The translations under genes were made by a program, and so were the position numbers. Shown here piece by piece: positions 25,446-34,946 of a stretch of 64,000 bases of DNA. The DNA is from Joostella atrarenae (GTDB lineage Bacteria; Bacteroidota; Bacteroidia; Flavobacteriales; Flavobacteriaceae): the NCBI RefSeq assembly GCF_021764745.1, contig NZ_JAETXX010000002.1, positions 310,001 through 374,000 on the forward strand. The letters are read 5' to 3'. The notes beneath the pieces were generated by a model. That model saw only the letters and a program-made list of their open reading frames with translations, was not told the DNA's origin and made no database searches. How positions within the stretch are numbered: the stretch's first letter is position 1; each line of letters starts with the position of its first letter.

Positions 25446-25847
25446 TTATGGTATATTAATGTCGGAAGAGTCTGGTTTAATGAGTTTTAATATATCAGAA
25501 AAGGTATGTGCCATAACCGCTTTATCTCCTCTAATAGCTATTGGATATACTAATGTTTCTGGGTGCTTATTCAACACTTTTAATGCATCTGTATCGTCCA
25601 ATTCGACGTTTTCACCAAATAAGTTTGTAAATGCTGGGTGTTCTTTAGAAATAAGTTCTGGAACGGTTTTTCCAACTCTATTTGCAATTTCTACCCATTC
25701 GGTATCTGCAATTTTAGTCTTAGTTAAATCGATCGCCAGTACTTTTGCTTCCGAAGAAACTGCATACGCTTGGCATTCTCGACCTAGTTTTGTGCTAGGG
25801 TCGAATATAAATGTTATTTGTCGGTCGTCTGTTGCTATGATACTCAT
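25446..25847 (-). CDS. ArsC/Spx-family thioredoxin-fold protein without the catalytic cysteine
   Basis: 133 residues from the ATG at 25847 (a GTG three codons upstream is also in frame). The C-terminal half reads like an arsenate reductase/Spx fold: IANRVGKTVPELISKEHP and NKHPETLVYPIAIRGDK correspond to the LLxxNPxLLKRPI region. The N-terminal position of the ArsC active-site cysteine is occupied by STKLG; the only cysteine (GRECQAYAV) is a few residues later. It is therefore probably not an active arsenate reductase. It lies 21 bases downstream of the ribosome hibernation factor gene, a pairing that may mean a stress-related role. Confidence 0.65.
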   Translation of the reverse strand: MSIIATDDRQITFIFDPSTKLGRECQAYAVSSEAKVLAIDLTKTKIADTEWVEIANRVGKTVPELISKEHPAFTNLFGENVELDDTDALKVLNKHPETLVYPIAIRGDKAVMAHTFSDILKLIKPDSSDINIP

Positions 25848-25868
25848 CTCTTCCACGTAATGTTATTT

Positions 25869-26174
25869 TTATTGTTTAGCCTGCATTTTTTCTTTCTTCT
25901 TTCTCAGTTGTTTATCGAGATCGTCAGTGGCTTCTGCTATAGACATTTCGAATATCTCATGAGATGCTTCTGCGAATAATCTTGGTCCAGGAACGCTCAC
26001 ACGAATGTTACATATTTTCCCAGTATTTTTAGAAGAGGTATTTTCTGTCTTAAAAAATACATCAGCTCTAACCATAAAATCATACTTATCTAAAAGCTTA
26101 TTGATTTTTTTTGTTGTCAATTCTTCTAAACGGCTGCTTGCAGCTACGTTGTCGTATTCAAAATTTATCTGCAT
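25869..26174 (-). CDS. Ribosome hibernation-promoting factor (HPF/RaiA family, short form)
   Basis: 101 residues of the short HPF/YfiA type: VRADVFFKTENTSS, the NIRVSVPGPRLFAEA strand, then FEMSIAEATDDLDKQLRKKKEK, the conserved last helix with a basic tail. It binds the 30S decoding region and stores ribosomes as inactive dimers or monomers in stationary phase. The C-terminal dimerisation domain of long HPF is absent. The gene forms a pair with the ArsC-like gene. Confidence 0.92.
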   Translation of the reverse strand: MQINFEYDNVAASSRLEELTTKKINKLLDKYDFMVRADVFFKTENTSSKNTGKICNIRVSVPGPRLFAEASHEIFEMSIAEATDDLDKQLRKKKEKMQAKQ

Positions 26175-26394
26175 AGTTATTAGTATTTATTCACGAAAGT
26201 GAAGTTAATATTCCTTCAATTCTTTCTCTTGAAGTAACCTTCTTAAAATTACTAAAATTAACGATGCTGATGAAGTAAACTTTGCGTTTTAATAAGAATT
26301 TATGAAATCGTTACGCTTGGCAACAAATTAATGGGTTCCGAATTATAAGATTACTTTTAATGCGACTATAAAAAACATTCCTTCCACGGAAGAA

Positions 26395-26694
26395 TTATAA
26401 ATGTTCTGTAAGTTTTTTTACCAAGTCATTTTTAGAAATCATTCCCGATTGACGCCAAACTGAAGCTCCGTCTTTAAAAATCATAAAAGTAGGCACTCCA
26501 CGAACTTGAAATCTGCCTGCTAATTCTTGATTCTTATCAACATTTACTTTAATAATATTGATATTGTTTCCCATAGCTTGTTTTACTTCATCTAAAACAG
26601 GCATCATTGTTTGACAAGGGCCACACCAATCGGCATAAAAATCTATCAATACAGGTTTATTAACTTCTATAATATCTTTAAAACTACTTTTCAT
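26395..26694 (-). CDS. trxA: Thioredoxin
   Basis: 99 residues, a full thioredoxin domain and nothing else. The active site DWCGPCQ has Cys24 and Cys27, and the cis-proline loop reads VRGVPTFMIFK. It is a cytosolic general disulfide reductase. There is no signal peptide. It sits between the HPF gene and a DUF3817 gene, 53 bases downstream of the latter on the same strand. Confidence 0.93.
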   Translation of the reverse strand: MKSSFKDIIEVNKPVLIDFYADWCGPCQTMMPVLDEVKQAMGNNINIIKVNVDKNQELAGRFQVRGVPTFMIFKDGASVWRQSGMISKNDLVKKLTEHL

Positions 26695-26747
26695 TTTAAG
26701 GTCTTTTGTATTTATACGATTAAAACAAACTTTTAGTCGGCAGAAAT

Positions 26748-27044
26748 CTAATTTCCTTGCACTTTATCAGGATGCAAATACTTCTTTTCCATCCAAAATG
26801 TACCGAATGGAATAATAGAACACAGTAAAACAATAAATAAGGTTTTATACGACCATTTTAGTCTTTTAAAAAATACGAAAGCCATTACTACATACGTAAC
26901 GAACAGGATTCCATGTATGTAACCTACAATTTTATTTGGACCTCCCATATCCATTAAATACTTTAATGGCATCGTAATTCCGAATAATAATAAATAAGAA
27001 ATCCCTTCTAATATACTGATAAGTCTAAAATTCTTGATATTCAT
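26748..27044 (-). CDS. DUF3817 small membrane protein
   Basis: 98 residues from the ATG at 27044, with three membrane segments (ISYLLLFGITMPLKYL, ILFVTYVVMAFVFF, TLFIVLLCSIIPFG). The pattern FRLISILEGISYLLL and a short loop with GYIHGILF are typical of DUF3817 proteins. Function is unknown. The frame is open ten codons further upstream, but that stretch contains the upstream terminator hairpin and a -7 promoter box, so the shorter start is chosen. Confidence 0.8.
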   Translation of the reverse strand: MNIKNFRLISILEGISYLLLFGITMPLKYLMDMGGPNKIVGYIHGILFVTYVVMAFVFFKRLKWSYKTLFIVLLCSIIPFGTFWMEKKYLHPDKVQGN

Positions 27045-27060
27045 TTGTTTGATTTTTATA

Positions 27061-27068
27061 CAAAAATA
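27061..27068 (-). promoter_or_regulatory. -7 promoter element for the DUF3817 gene
   Basis: The minus strand reads TATTTTTG, an exact TAnnTTTG match, 16 bases before the ATG at 27044. Its T run doubles as the tail of the preceding terminator. Confidence 0.5.
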
Positions 27069-27095
27069 AAGCACCGAGACGAGTTTCGGTGCTTT
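27061..27095 (-). terminator. Rho-independent terminator after the M19 dipeptidase
   Basis: AAAGCACCGA (27068-27077) and TCGGTGCTTT (27086-27095) form a perfect 10-base-pair stem; on the minus strand it is followed by ATTTTTG. It lies 84 bases downstream of the dipeptidase stop. Confidence 0.8.
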
Positions 27096-27179
27096 AAAGT
27101 TGTTAAAGGTATGTTTATTTCTAAATAACCGTTGCTTTATTCGATCTTAGTAAGAAATTAATGATCAAGCTTGTAAACA

Positions 27180-28499
27180 TTAAGCTTCCTCCTGTATTTT
27201 TTTGGCTACTTCTTGTACTTCATCTAAAACACGAAGTAGGTTTCCACTCCATAATTTTTCAATTTCCTCTTTACTATAACCACGTCTAACTAACTCTTTT
27301 GTAACATTCAAAGTTTCAGAAGCATCATTCCATCCATATATTCCTCCGCCACCGTCAAAATCGGAGCTAATTCCAACATGATCAATGCCAACTTTTTCAA
27401 TTAAATAATCAATATGATCTACAAAATCTGCAACATCAACAGGGTTTTCACTTGCCTCAAAAGCAGCCACTTTTTCTGCTAGTCCCTTTTTAAAATCTTC
27501 ATATTTACCAAAATAAAGGGCACTATCATTTTCAGATAAACCTAAAGCATTTTTACGCTCTGCTTCTGTATAACCCGCTTTAGCTCTAGCTTCTTTCTTA
27601 AAAGCCTCTAATTTTGACTTATAAATACTGTCTTTTATAACATTTACATACGGCCTAAAAGCTACAGTTTGTACTACGCCACCATTTTCTTTAAGCCACG
27701 CTAGTTGCTCGTCATCTAAATTCCTGCTGTGATCACTTAAACCTCTAGCAGAAGAATGAGATGCTATAATTGGAGCTTTGGTAAGCGCTATCATCTGTTT
27801 CATAGCTTCTTTTGAAGGATGAGAAACATCGATCATCATTCCATATTTATTCATTTCTGCAATTACTTGCTTCCCTAATTCACTTAAACCATTATTAGGC
27901 CATGTATCATCTTTCTCTCCTGTATTAGAGTCTGCTAACTGACTGTGACCTTGGTGAGCAAGCGACATATAACGGCCTCCCAGATCGTAAAATTTCTTAA
28001 CATTGTTAATATCTGTACCGATAGGATATCCATTCTCAATCCCAATCATAGCCACCTTTTTACCTTTTTTATGAATTCTTCTAACATCATCAGAAGTTAA
28101 AGCCAATTCGATTTCATTAGGAGCTATTTCCTCACATAACTTATGGATTGCATTGAACTTAGCCATTGCATTTTCATAAGCTTTCTTATAACCGCTTTCT
28201 GTTAGTGAATCTTGCCCTGTGTAAACGATGAACCAAGCCACATCTAAACCACCTTCTTTCATCTTAGGAAGCGTAATCTGTGTATTTAGGTTTTGTGTGT
28301 AATTAATAGAATCTGTGAAATTATTAACATTGAAATCACAATGTGTGTCTAGCGTGATTACCTCTTGCTGAATGGCTTTTGCCTTCTCTGTAATTTCAGC
28401 TTCTGATAAGGATGATTTAGGGGTCGGATTTTCTGCTTTTTTACATGAAAATGACAGCGCAATAAGTAGCACTAAGAGGGGTTGTGTAGTTTTTATCAT
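27180..28499 (-). CDS. M19 family membrane dipeptidase, lipoprotein
   Basis: 439 residues. The signal peptide ends in a lipobox (LSFSC, Cys19), so it is a periplasmic or outer-membrane lipoprotein. The binuclear-zinc renal dipeptidase domain shows LDTHCDF (His53, Asp55), VAMIGIENGYPI (bridging Glu), YMSLAHQGHSQLADS, MIDVSHPSKEAM, IIASHSSARGLSDHSRN, and GISSDFDGGGGIYGW near the C-terminus. It cleaves dipeptides, including some D-amino-acid-containing ones. Single-gene unit with its own terminator. Confidence 0.93.
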   Translation of the reverse strand: MIKTTQPLLVLLIALSFSCKKAENPTPKSSLSEAEITEKAKAIQQEVITLDTHCDFNVNNFTDSINYTQNLNTQITLPKMKEGGLDVAWFIVYTGQDSLTESGYKKAYENAMAKFNAIHKLCEEIAPNEIELALTSDDVRRIHKKGKKVAMIGIENGYPIGTDINNVKKFYDLGGRYMSLAHQGHSQLADSNTGEKDDTWPNNGLSELGKQVIAEMNKYGMMIDVSHPSKEAMKQMIALTKAPIIASHSSARGLSDHSRNLDDEQLAWLKENGGVVQTVAFRPYVNVIKDSIYKSKLEAFKKEARAKAGYTEAERKNALGLSENDSALYFGKYEDFKKGLAEKVAAFEASENPVDVADFVDHIDYLIEKVGIDHVGISSDFDGGGGIYGWNDASETLNVTKELVRRGYSKEEIEKLWSGNLLRVLDEVQEVAKKIQEEA

Positions 28500-28772
28500 T
28501 AGTTTTAGTTTTATAGCTCCGTAAATTAAAATTATAAACTTAACCTACCAAATCTTCCGTAGAAAGAAAGGCTACTTATAAAGAAAATGTAATTTTTAAA
28601 GCACTATTTTAAGAGGATAGAAATTCTGGACTTATATATTCAGGATTGTTAAATCGTTCTTTATGCCCTACAAATTACCCTTAATTATATGTTAAATGGG
28701 GTTTAGTCTGTTGATTTCTATTGCTTTTAGTGTAAGTTCATTAGATAATCAAATTAAATAAAAAAGTATAGT

Positions 28773-29282
28773 ATGTTAATTCCAACAAAGAAAGTACCTA
28801 ATTTAAAAGTAGCATTAACAAATGGTGATCAATGGGAGTTGAGTTCTCAATTAGGAGAGAATTTTACGATGATTGTTTATTACAGAGGTTTACATTGTCC
28901 AGTTTGTAAAAACTATTTGGAGGATTTAGCGAAGAAACTAGAAGATTTTAAAGAACGCGGAGTGAATGTAATTGCTGTAAGTGCAAATACTAAAGAGCTT
29001 GCTATTGAAACTACAGAAAAATGGAGAATTCCGGGGTTAACTCTTGGATATGGAATGAGTATTGAAGAGGCTCGAGAATGGGGTCTTTATGTTTCTAATG
29101 GTATTTCAGACAAAGAGCCGAAAACATTTTTTGAGCCTGGATTGTTTTTAATTCTTCCAGACCAAACATTATACGCATGTTCTTTACAGTCTATGCCGTT
29201 TGCTAGACCTGAATTTAAAGATGTTCTAAATGCGATTAGCTACGTAAATAAAACTGGATATCCAGCAAGGGGAGACGCTTAA
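28773..29282 (+). CDS. AhpC/TSA-family peroxiredoxin-like protein
   Basis: 169 residues, thioredoxin fold. The active-site region is YYRGLHCPVCKNYLEDLA with Cys42 and Cys45 in a CxxC arrangement, as in the peroxiredoxin-like (AhpC/TSA-related) proteins; the classical peroxiredoxin PxxxTxxC is not present. The rest, VIAVSANTKELAIETTEKW and LFLILPDQTLYACSLQ, fits this family. It likely reduces peroxides or disulfides in the cytosol. It converges with the SLC13 transporter gene, 29 bases between stops. Confidence 0.82.
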   Translation: MLIPTKKVPNLKVALTNGDQWELSSQLGENFTMIVYYRGLHCPVCKNYLEDLAKKLEDFKERGVNVIAVSANTKELAIETTEKWRIPGLTLGYGMSIEEAREWGLYVSNGISDKEPKTFFEPGLFLILPDQTLYACSLQSMPFARPEFKDVLNAISYVNKTGYPARGDA

Positions 29283-29311
29283 AAACATTTAAATCCAATC
29301 AGAGCACTTAT

Positions 29312-31138
29312 TTACGCATCGGGGAGCATATTTCCGAGTAGGAGCGAGGCTACAATCCATAAGATTATAGACAATATTCCTCCAATAATTAAAAAGTGCT
29401 TGAACTTATAAAGTCCGAGTCCGTAAATAAGTGTATTTGTTTGGTAACCTAAAGGTGTAAAAAAGCTAAAGTTTGCCGAAAATAGTACAGCTAGTATAAA
29501 AGGTTTCAGTGGTAAATTACTGGCTGTGGCTAATGAAATAGCTATTGGAGTCATTATTATTGCCGTGGCATTGTTGGAGATAATTCCACTTAAAAGCATG
29601 GTAAATAAAAAGATGAGTCCGATGATAATGGTAGGCTGCTTTCCAGAAATTAATTCTAATAACTGAGTAGAAACCCAAACATCGGCGCCGCTATTATTCA
29701 TTGCAATTCCTAAGGGAATCATTCCCGCTAATAAGAAAATTATCTCCCAGTTTATATTTTGATATACTTTGCTGAGCTCTGTACAATTAAACATCAGCAG
29801 AAGGAAACATCCTGTTAAAGAACTCGCCAAAATAGTAAGCACTCCCGATGCTGCTAAACCAATTACAGTTAAAAGGATACAAAGAGTAAGTACTTTTTTA
29901 TAGTTTGGAACGGATGCATAAGAAGTGTGTTCTTGTAAAACAGCCATATTATCTATCGTAGAAAAGTCTGCCAAACGATCTTTTGGAACCTCTACCAATA
30001 AACGATCGCCAACTTTGAGTTTTATCCTATCTGGATTTGTATTTAATAATTTATCCTTTACATTCTGAATATTCTTTCTTCGTTTTATCGCCAATGGTAA
30101 ACCTCCATTGATCATTTTTCCTTTCAATTCGTTTATAGAACGCTTTAATAGTGGAGCTCCAGGAAGCATTAATAACTCTACAAAAGCATTCTGCTTAGAA
30201 TCAAATTCATTGCTATTTTCTTCATCATCTGAAGTTTGATCGTTGGAAACCTTATAATTATTGATGATAATCCCTTCTGTATCTTTAATTTTCACCAAGC
30301 TATCCATATTACAAGAGAGTAGGAGCTTATCTCCTTTTCTTAAGGTGATATATTTTCCTGGCGATTTATTGGAAATACCATTCCTAGTGAGTTTTAATAA
30401 TGAAATTCCGGGATCATCAAATAAAAAAGTATCCATAATCTTTTTATCGATTAATTCTGAAGAAGCATCAAACTCTATACTCGTAAGATATTGATCCAAT
30501 TCATATTCTTTATTCAAATTATTAGAAGTATCCCACGGAAGGAGGAAAGAAGTTAGTGTTACAAATACAATTCCGATAGCTAGAAATATAAGTCCATATT
30601 CAGAAAATTCGAAAAAAGTAAAGCGTTCTGCTCCAAATTTTGCAGCTACAGAATTCACTATTAAATTCGTAGATGTCCCCATTAAAGTGCAACTCCCTCC
30701 TAAAATTCCCGCAAAAGAAATAGGAAGTAACAGTTTGGAGCGTGGAATATTATATTTTATGGAAAGCTCTGTTAGAATCTTAATAAATACAATTACCACG
30801 GCTGTGGTACTTATAAATGCTGAAATAGTTCCAGAAATAGTCATAAACACAGGAATCAGCAGTAAAACAGGTAATGTTTTGAATCTTTTGAGTCCGTTTG
30901 CCAGCCAGTTAATAATTCCATTTTGCTCCAAAGCAATGGCGATAATCATCAAACAGAGAACTGTAATTGTGGCGCTATTTGAAAACCCACTTACCGCTTC
31001 TTCAGGTGAAATCACTCCAAATAATAATAAGCTTACGATTATAAAAAAGGCGATTTTATCTACCGGGAAAATTTCAAAAGCAAAAAATATCACGACGAGA
31101 AGTAATACTGCAAAAACATATATAATTTCGATAGACAT
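29312..31138 (-). CDS. SLC13-family anion transporter with two RCK-C domains
   Basis: 608 residues from the ATG at 31138 (a TTG one codon earlier is also in frame). It has about 11-12 membrane helices, split after the fifth or sixth by a cytosolic insert (~205-395) that contains two TrkA-C/RCK-C modules, the second seen at GDRLLVEVPKDRL. The substrate-site signatures SFAGILGGSCTLMGTSTNLI and ISNNATAIIMTP are typical of DASS/SLC13 symporters. It should move sulfate or dicarboxylates with sodium; the actual anion cannot be assigned. Confidence 0.87.
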   Translation of the reverse strand: MSIEIIYVFAVLLLVVIFFAFEIFPVDKIAFFIIVSLLLFGVISPEEAVSGFSNSATITVLCLMIIAIALEQNGIINWLANGLKRFKTLPVLLLIPVFMTISGTISAFISTTAVVIVFIKILTELSIKYNIPRSKLLLPISFAGILGGSCTLMGTSTNLIVNSVAAKFGAERFTFFEFSEYGLIFLAIGIVFVTLTSFLLPWDTSNNLNKEYELDQYLTSIEFDASSELIDKKIMDTFLFDDPGISLLKLTRNGISNKSPGKYITLRKGDKLLLSCNMDSLVKIKDTEGIIINNYKVSNDQTSDDEENSNEFDSKQNAFVELLMLPGAPLLKRSINELKGKMINGGLPLAIKRRKNIQNVKDKLLNTNPDRIKLKVGDRLLVEVPKDRLADFSTIDNMAVLQEHTSYASVPNYKKVLTLCILLTVIGLAASGVLTILASSLTGCFLLLMFNCTELSKVYQNINWEIIFLLAGMIPLGIAMNNSGADVWVSTQLLELISGKQPTIIIGLIFLFTMLLSGIISNNATAIIMTPIAISLATASNLPLKPFILAVLFSANFSFFTPLGYQTNTLIYGLGLYKFKHFLIIGGILSIILWIVASLLLGNMLPDA

Positions 31139-31281
31139 CAATAAGTGTGTTAAGTTGGTTACTTAAAGATATTTCAATTTCTGATTCATATCTCTACCCT
31201 TTTTATAATTTTAACAATCTTTTATTTAATTTTCATGTAAACTAATACTACATTTAGTTCCAAGCCATCTAAATATAAAAC

Positions 31282-32127
31282 ATGAGCGAAGAAGAGAAGA
31301 AGAAACAAGAAGATATTGATAATGAGCTGCATAATTCTAAGAAATCCGATGATAATTCTGCAAAGAGTCATGGTGAGATTTTGGTAGAACAGATCTGCGA
31401 AGGACAAGAAATATACAAAAGAAGTACTAGCAGTATTCTCTTGAGCTCCTTAGCAGCGGGACTTGAAATAGGTTTTAGCTTTTTAATGATCTGCTCTGTT
31501 TTTTATTTTTTTGATGGAAAAGTAGCCGAAGATTCGCTTTTTAAAATAATAGCTTTAGTATATCCGATAGGATTTATATTAGTCGTTCTGGGGCAATCGA
31601 TTCTATTCACCGAACAAACATCACTACTTACATTACCAGTACTTAACAAAAAACATTCCGTAGGAAGCTTAATGCGACTTTGGGGACTTGTAATAATAGG
31701 AAACTTAGTTGGAGGATGGATTATAGCCTTGTTTTTAAGTTGGATAGGTCCGGAATTAGGTATTTTCGATACAGCTACAATTAATAAAATAGGGGAGCAT
31801 GTAACAGATTTCAGCGGACTCGTAATTGTATCTAGTGCTGTGTTAGCAGGATGGTTAATGGGATTATTATCTTGGCTCATTACATCTTCTAAAGACACCG
31901 TTAGTAGAATTATTATTATTTATGTAATCACTTCCATGATGGCCTTTACAGGGCTTCACCATAGTATTATTGGAAATATCGAAGTCTTTTCTGGTTTATT
32001 AAGCTCTCCAAATATTCATTTTTATGATTATTTTAAATTTCAAAGTTTAGCATTATTAGGAAATGCTTTAGGAGGTGCTTTTTTTGTGGCGCTTTTAAAG
32101 TATAGAGCATTTGTTTATAACGTATAA
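31282..32127 (+). CDS. Formate/nitrite transporter family channel
   Basis: 281 residues. The first ~45 are hydrophilic and strongly charged, followed by six or seven membrane segments with the FNT pattern: LSSLAAGLEIGFSFL, GNLVGGWIIALFL, SSAVLAGWLMGLLSWL and FTGLHHSIIGNIEVF. FNT proteins are pentameric channels for formate, nitrite, hydrosulfide or small anions; this one is of the FocA-like group often found without a metabolic partner. It is transcribed divergently from the SLC13 gene. Confidence 0.85.
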   Translation: MSEEEKKKQEDIDNELHNSKKSDDNSAKSHGEILVEQICEGQEIYKRSTSSILLSSLAAGLEIGFSFLMICSVFYFFDGKVAEDSLFKIIALVYPIGFILVVLGQSILFTEQTSLLTLPVLNKKHSVGSLMRLWGLVIIGNLVGGWIIALFLSWIGPELGIFDTATINKIGEHVTDFSGLVIVSSAVLAGWLMGLLSWLITSSKDTVSRIIIIYVITSMMAFTGLHHSIIGNIEVFSGLLSSPNIHFYDYFKFQSLALLGNALGGAFFVALLKYRAFVYNV

Positions 32128-32252
32128 TTCTTAAACCTAAATAGTTTAATCTATGATTTTCATACATTAAACTATTTTGTTTAACTTTTTTGATAATTTA
32201 GTTAAACAATTTTGTAACTTTATAATGACATTATACTAAATAAGTTGTCGTT

Positions 32253-33668
32253 ATGAAGATTCTAATCACTGGAACCACGGGATATATAGCAAAGAGGCTA
32301 GTGCCAAAGCTTATAAATGCTGGGCATAATCTTGTTTGTTGTGTTAGAGACCTAAATAGGATTCCAGATGATATGACTCATAATAAGCAGATTACATTTC
32401 TGAAAGTTGATTTCACAAACATAGAAAATGTAATTATTCCTAAAGATATTGATATTGCCTATTATCTGATTCACTCTATGAGTGCTGCCACAAATAATTT
32501 CAGTGATTTAGAAGAACAATGTGCTAAAAACTTCAAAACGTTATTACAACAAACTAACTGTAAGCAGGTCTTATATTTAAGTGGAATTGTAAATGATGCT
32601 ACTTTATCAAAGCATTTAAAATCTAGACTAAAGGTAGAAGAAACATTAGCTTCAGAAACATATGCATTGACCACCTTTAGAGCTGGGATTATTGTAGGAA
32701 GTGGAAGCGCATCCTTTGAAATAATAAGGGATATTGTAGAGAAACTACCGGTAATGGTAGCTCCAAGGTGGTTAAATACTAAAACACAGCCTATAGGAAT
32801 TCGAGATGTATTAAACTTTTTAGAGAAAGCTATTGCCCGTAAAGAAGTGTATAACAAATCTTTCGATATCTGCGGACCAGAAATTCTTACTTATAAAGAA
32901 ATGCTTTTAAAATTTGCGGAAATCCGTGGTTTTAAGCGCTATATAATTACATTACCCGTTTTAACCCCAAAACTATCCTCTTATTGGTTGTATTTTGTTA
33001 CATCTACCTCTTTTAATTTAGCAAAAGCCTTGGTTGATAGCATGAAAGTAGAAGTGATAGCCAAACCAAGCGATATAAATTCGATATTAGATATCGATCC
33101 TTCTTCTTATGAAGTAGCTGTAGTTTTAGCCTTTCAAAAGATTGAGCAAAATGAAGTTGTTTCTAGCTGGAAAGATGCGATTAGCAGTGGTTTATTTCAC
33201 GATCAGTTGAGTCAACACATTCAGGTTCCAAAATATGGTTGTTTTATGGACCTTAGAGTTAGAGAAGTTCATGACGAAGCATATACAATGGATAAAATCT
33301 GGTCTATAGGCGGAAAAAATGGATGGTATAGTTATAATATGCTTTGGAAAATACGTGGTTATATTGATAAAATTTATGGAGGAGTGGGGCTCCGACGTGG
33401 CAGAACAAACGATCATTACTTAGAAGCTGGAGATGCATTGGATTTTTGGCGGGTCTTATTAGCTGATAAACAAGAAAAACGCTTGTTGCTATATGCAGAA
33501 ATGAAACTTCCAGGAGAAGCTTGGTTGGAATTTAAGATAGCAAAAGGGAAGTTATATCAAAGAGCTGTATTTAGACCAAGAGGAATTTGGGGACGTTTAT
33601 ATTGGTATTCTGTATTGCCATTTCATGCTTTTGTCTTCAAAGGAATGATAAATAATCTAGTTAATTAA
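32253..33668 (+). CDS. NAD(P)-binding SDR fused to DUF2867
   Basis: 471 residues. The N-terminal ~290 are an atypical SDR: ILITGTTGYIAKRLVPKL (glycine motif), DIAYYLIHSM and TTFRAGIIVGSGSASFE. The C-terminal ~150 are DUF2867, recognised by REVHDEAYTMDKIWSIGG, GLRRGRTNDHYLEAGDALDFW and the final YWYSVLPFHAFVFKGM. The catalytic Tyr-x3-Lys is not obvious, so it may bind NAD(P) without being a classical reductase. Function is unknown. It is followed after 48 bases by another SDR gene, so the two may form an operon. Confidence 0.85.
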   Translation: MKILITGTTGYIAKRLVPKLINAGHNLVCCVRDLNRIPDDMTHNKQITFLKVDFTNIENVIIPKDIDIAYYLIHSMSAATNNFSDLEEQCAKNFKTLLQQTNCKQVLYLSGIVNDATLSKHLKSRLKVEETLASETYALTTFRAGIIVGSGSASFEIIRDIVEKLPVMVAPRWLNTKTQPIGIRDVLNFLEKAIARKEVYNKSFDICGPEILTYKEMLLKFAEIRGFKRYIITLPVLTPKLSSYWLYFVTSTSFNLAKALVDSMKVEVIAKPSDINSILDIDPSSYEVAVVLAFQKIEQNEVVSSWKDAISSGLFHDQLSQHIQVPKYGCFMDLRVREVHDEAYTMDKIWSIGGKNGWYSYNMLWKIRGYIDKIYGGVGLRRGRTNDHYLEAGDALDFWRVLLADKQEKRLLLYAEMKLPGEAWLEFKIAKGKLYQRAVFRPRGIWGRLYWYSVLPFHAFVFKGMINNLVN

Positions 33669-33716
33669 ACACTTTTATAAGATTGTAACTATATCAATTG
33701 ATAAAATAAAGATATT

Positions 33717-34394
33717 ATGAAAACAATATTAGTTATTGGCGGAAGTAAAGGAATAGGGAAAGCCATTATAGAATTACTTATTGAAACACATAAAATTATA
33801 AATTTTAGTAGAAGTGAACCTATTTTACATAATAATCTAACACACCATAATCTAGATGTGCTTACAGATGAATTACCGACGATTGAAGCGTTAAACGGAT
33901 TGGTATATTGTCCAGGAAGTATTCAGTTAAAACCGTTTAAAAGGCTTGATATGGAAGCTTTTAATGTAGATTTTAGAATTAATGTGCTTGGAGCTGTGCG
34001 TTGTATCCAAGAATATACAAAAGCTTTAAAGCAAGGTTCAGGAAGTGTTGTTTTATTTAGTACCGTAGCCACAAAATTAGGAATGCCATTTCATTCGAGC
34101 GTATCGGCTAGTAAATCTGCCGTAGAAGGATTATCAAAATCTTTGGCTGCAGAATATGCAACACAGATTAGATTTAATTGTATTGCGCCAACAGTTACGG
34201 ATACACAATTGGCAGAAAAGTTATTGCGTAATGATAAGCAACGTGAATCGATGATGATGCGCCATCCTTTAAAACAATATCTCCAACCAAAAGAAGTGGC
34301 CGAATTAGCAGCTTATTTATTATCAGATTCTTCTAAAGCAATTTCAGGACATGTTTTTCCAATAGACGCAGGATTATCCAGTTTAAAGATTTAA
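33717..34394 (+). CDS. Classical SDR-family oxidoreductase
   Basis: 225 residues. LVIGGSKGIGKAIIELL is the cofactor-binding motif, YCPGS takes the place of NNAG, and the active site is Ser112-like FSTVATKLGMPFHSSVSASK, with Ser in place of the usual Tyr four residues before Lys (HSSVSASK). The missing Tyr deserves notice. The C-terminal FPIDAGLSSL is typical of SDRs. Substrate unknown. It is the last gene before the 751-base gap and the defence operon. Confidence 0.8.
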   Translation: MKTILVIGGSKGIGKAIIELLIETHKIINFSRSEPILHNNLTHHNLDVLTDELPTIEALNGLVYCPGSIQLKPFKRLDMEAFNVDFRINVLGAVRCIQEYTKALKQGSGSVVLFSTVATKLGMPFHSSVSASKSAVEGLSKSLAAEYATQIRFNCIAPTVTDTQLAEKLLRNDKQRESMMMRHPLKQYLQPKEVAELAAYLLSDSSKAISGHVFPIDAGLSSLKI

Positions 34395-34629
34395 TCGTAG
34401 TTTTTATATAAAGTAGGGGTTTTAAATAATTCTATTTTACATAATATAAATTATAGAACATTTTATAACACTTAGCACAAAAACGCTTTTGAGCGATATT
34501 TGACATAATTAATGATATATCGCCTTTAGGATTATATCTAGTAGTTATGTACACGCTAATTGTCGTTTCGTTAGAATAATTTAGAAGTGTAGCTATAATT
34601 AGCCGTTATGTAAAATTGCCACTACCAAG

Positions 34630-34649
34630 TGCCTGACTGCCGACAGGCA
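34630..34649. repeat. Short GC-rich inverted repeat
   Basis: TGCCTG and CAGGCA flank ACTGCCGA. The core is far more GC-rich than its surroundings and resembles the CTGCCGACAGGCAG-type dispersed repeats often seen in flavobacterial intergenic DNA (recalled, not searched). Confidence 0.5.
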
Positions 34650-34908
34650 AGCTCGATTGCCTTTTAAAAATGATTATGATATCGTATTAATTTTTTTAAA
34701 CACAATTTCCAACCGCTTTGCCAGCGCCTAAAAAAAAGCTAGCTTTTAGATGTTATTGAAATTTTGCATATACGAGGAAATCTTCGTTTTATTTTTTTTA
34801 GGATATTCTCGTATCGTTGCCACAAGAGCTTAAATTTTAAGAAATATAAAATTCTAAGCACTTGTTCTATTTAGAATTACTATTAATCTTTTTTAAATGT
34901 TTTATTAT

Positions 34909-34946
34909 CTTTTTGTCTTGATACAAAAAGAAACAAAAAAATCAAG
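34909..34946. repeat. Nested inverted repeat, Bacteroidota-type dispersed element
   Basis: CTTTTTGT (34909-34916) pairs with ACAAAAAG (34923-34930), enclosing CTTGAT (34917-34922), which itself can pair with ATCAAG (34941-34946). The two hairpins are mutually exclusive. A very similar TTTTTGTCTTGATAC...ATCAAGGCTG block is, from memory, scattered through many Bacteroidota genomes between genes. Confidence 0.5.

Noticed and set aside
25429-25860. 143-residue plus-strand reading frame
   Set aside because: Exact shadow of the ArsC-like gene on the other strand, and it starts over the bidirectional terminator.
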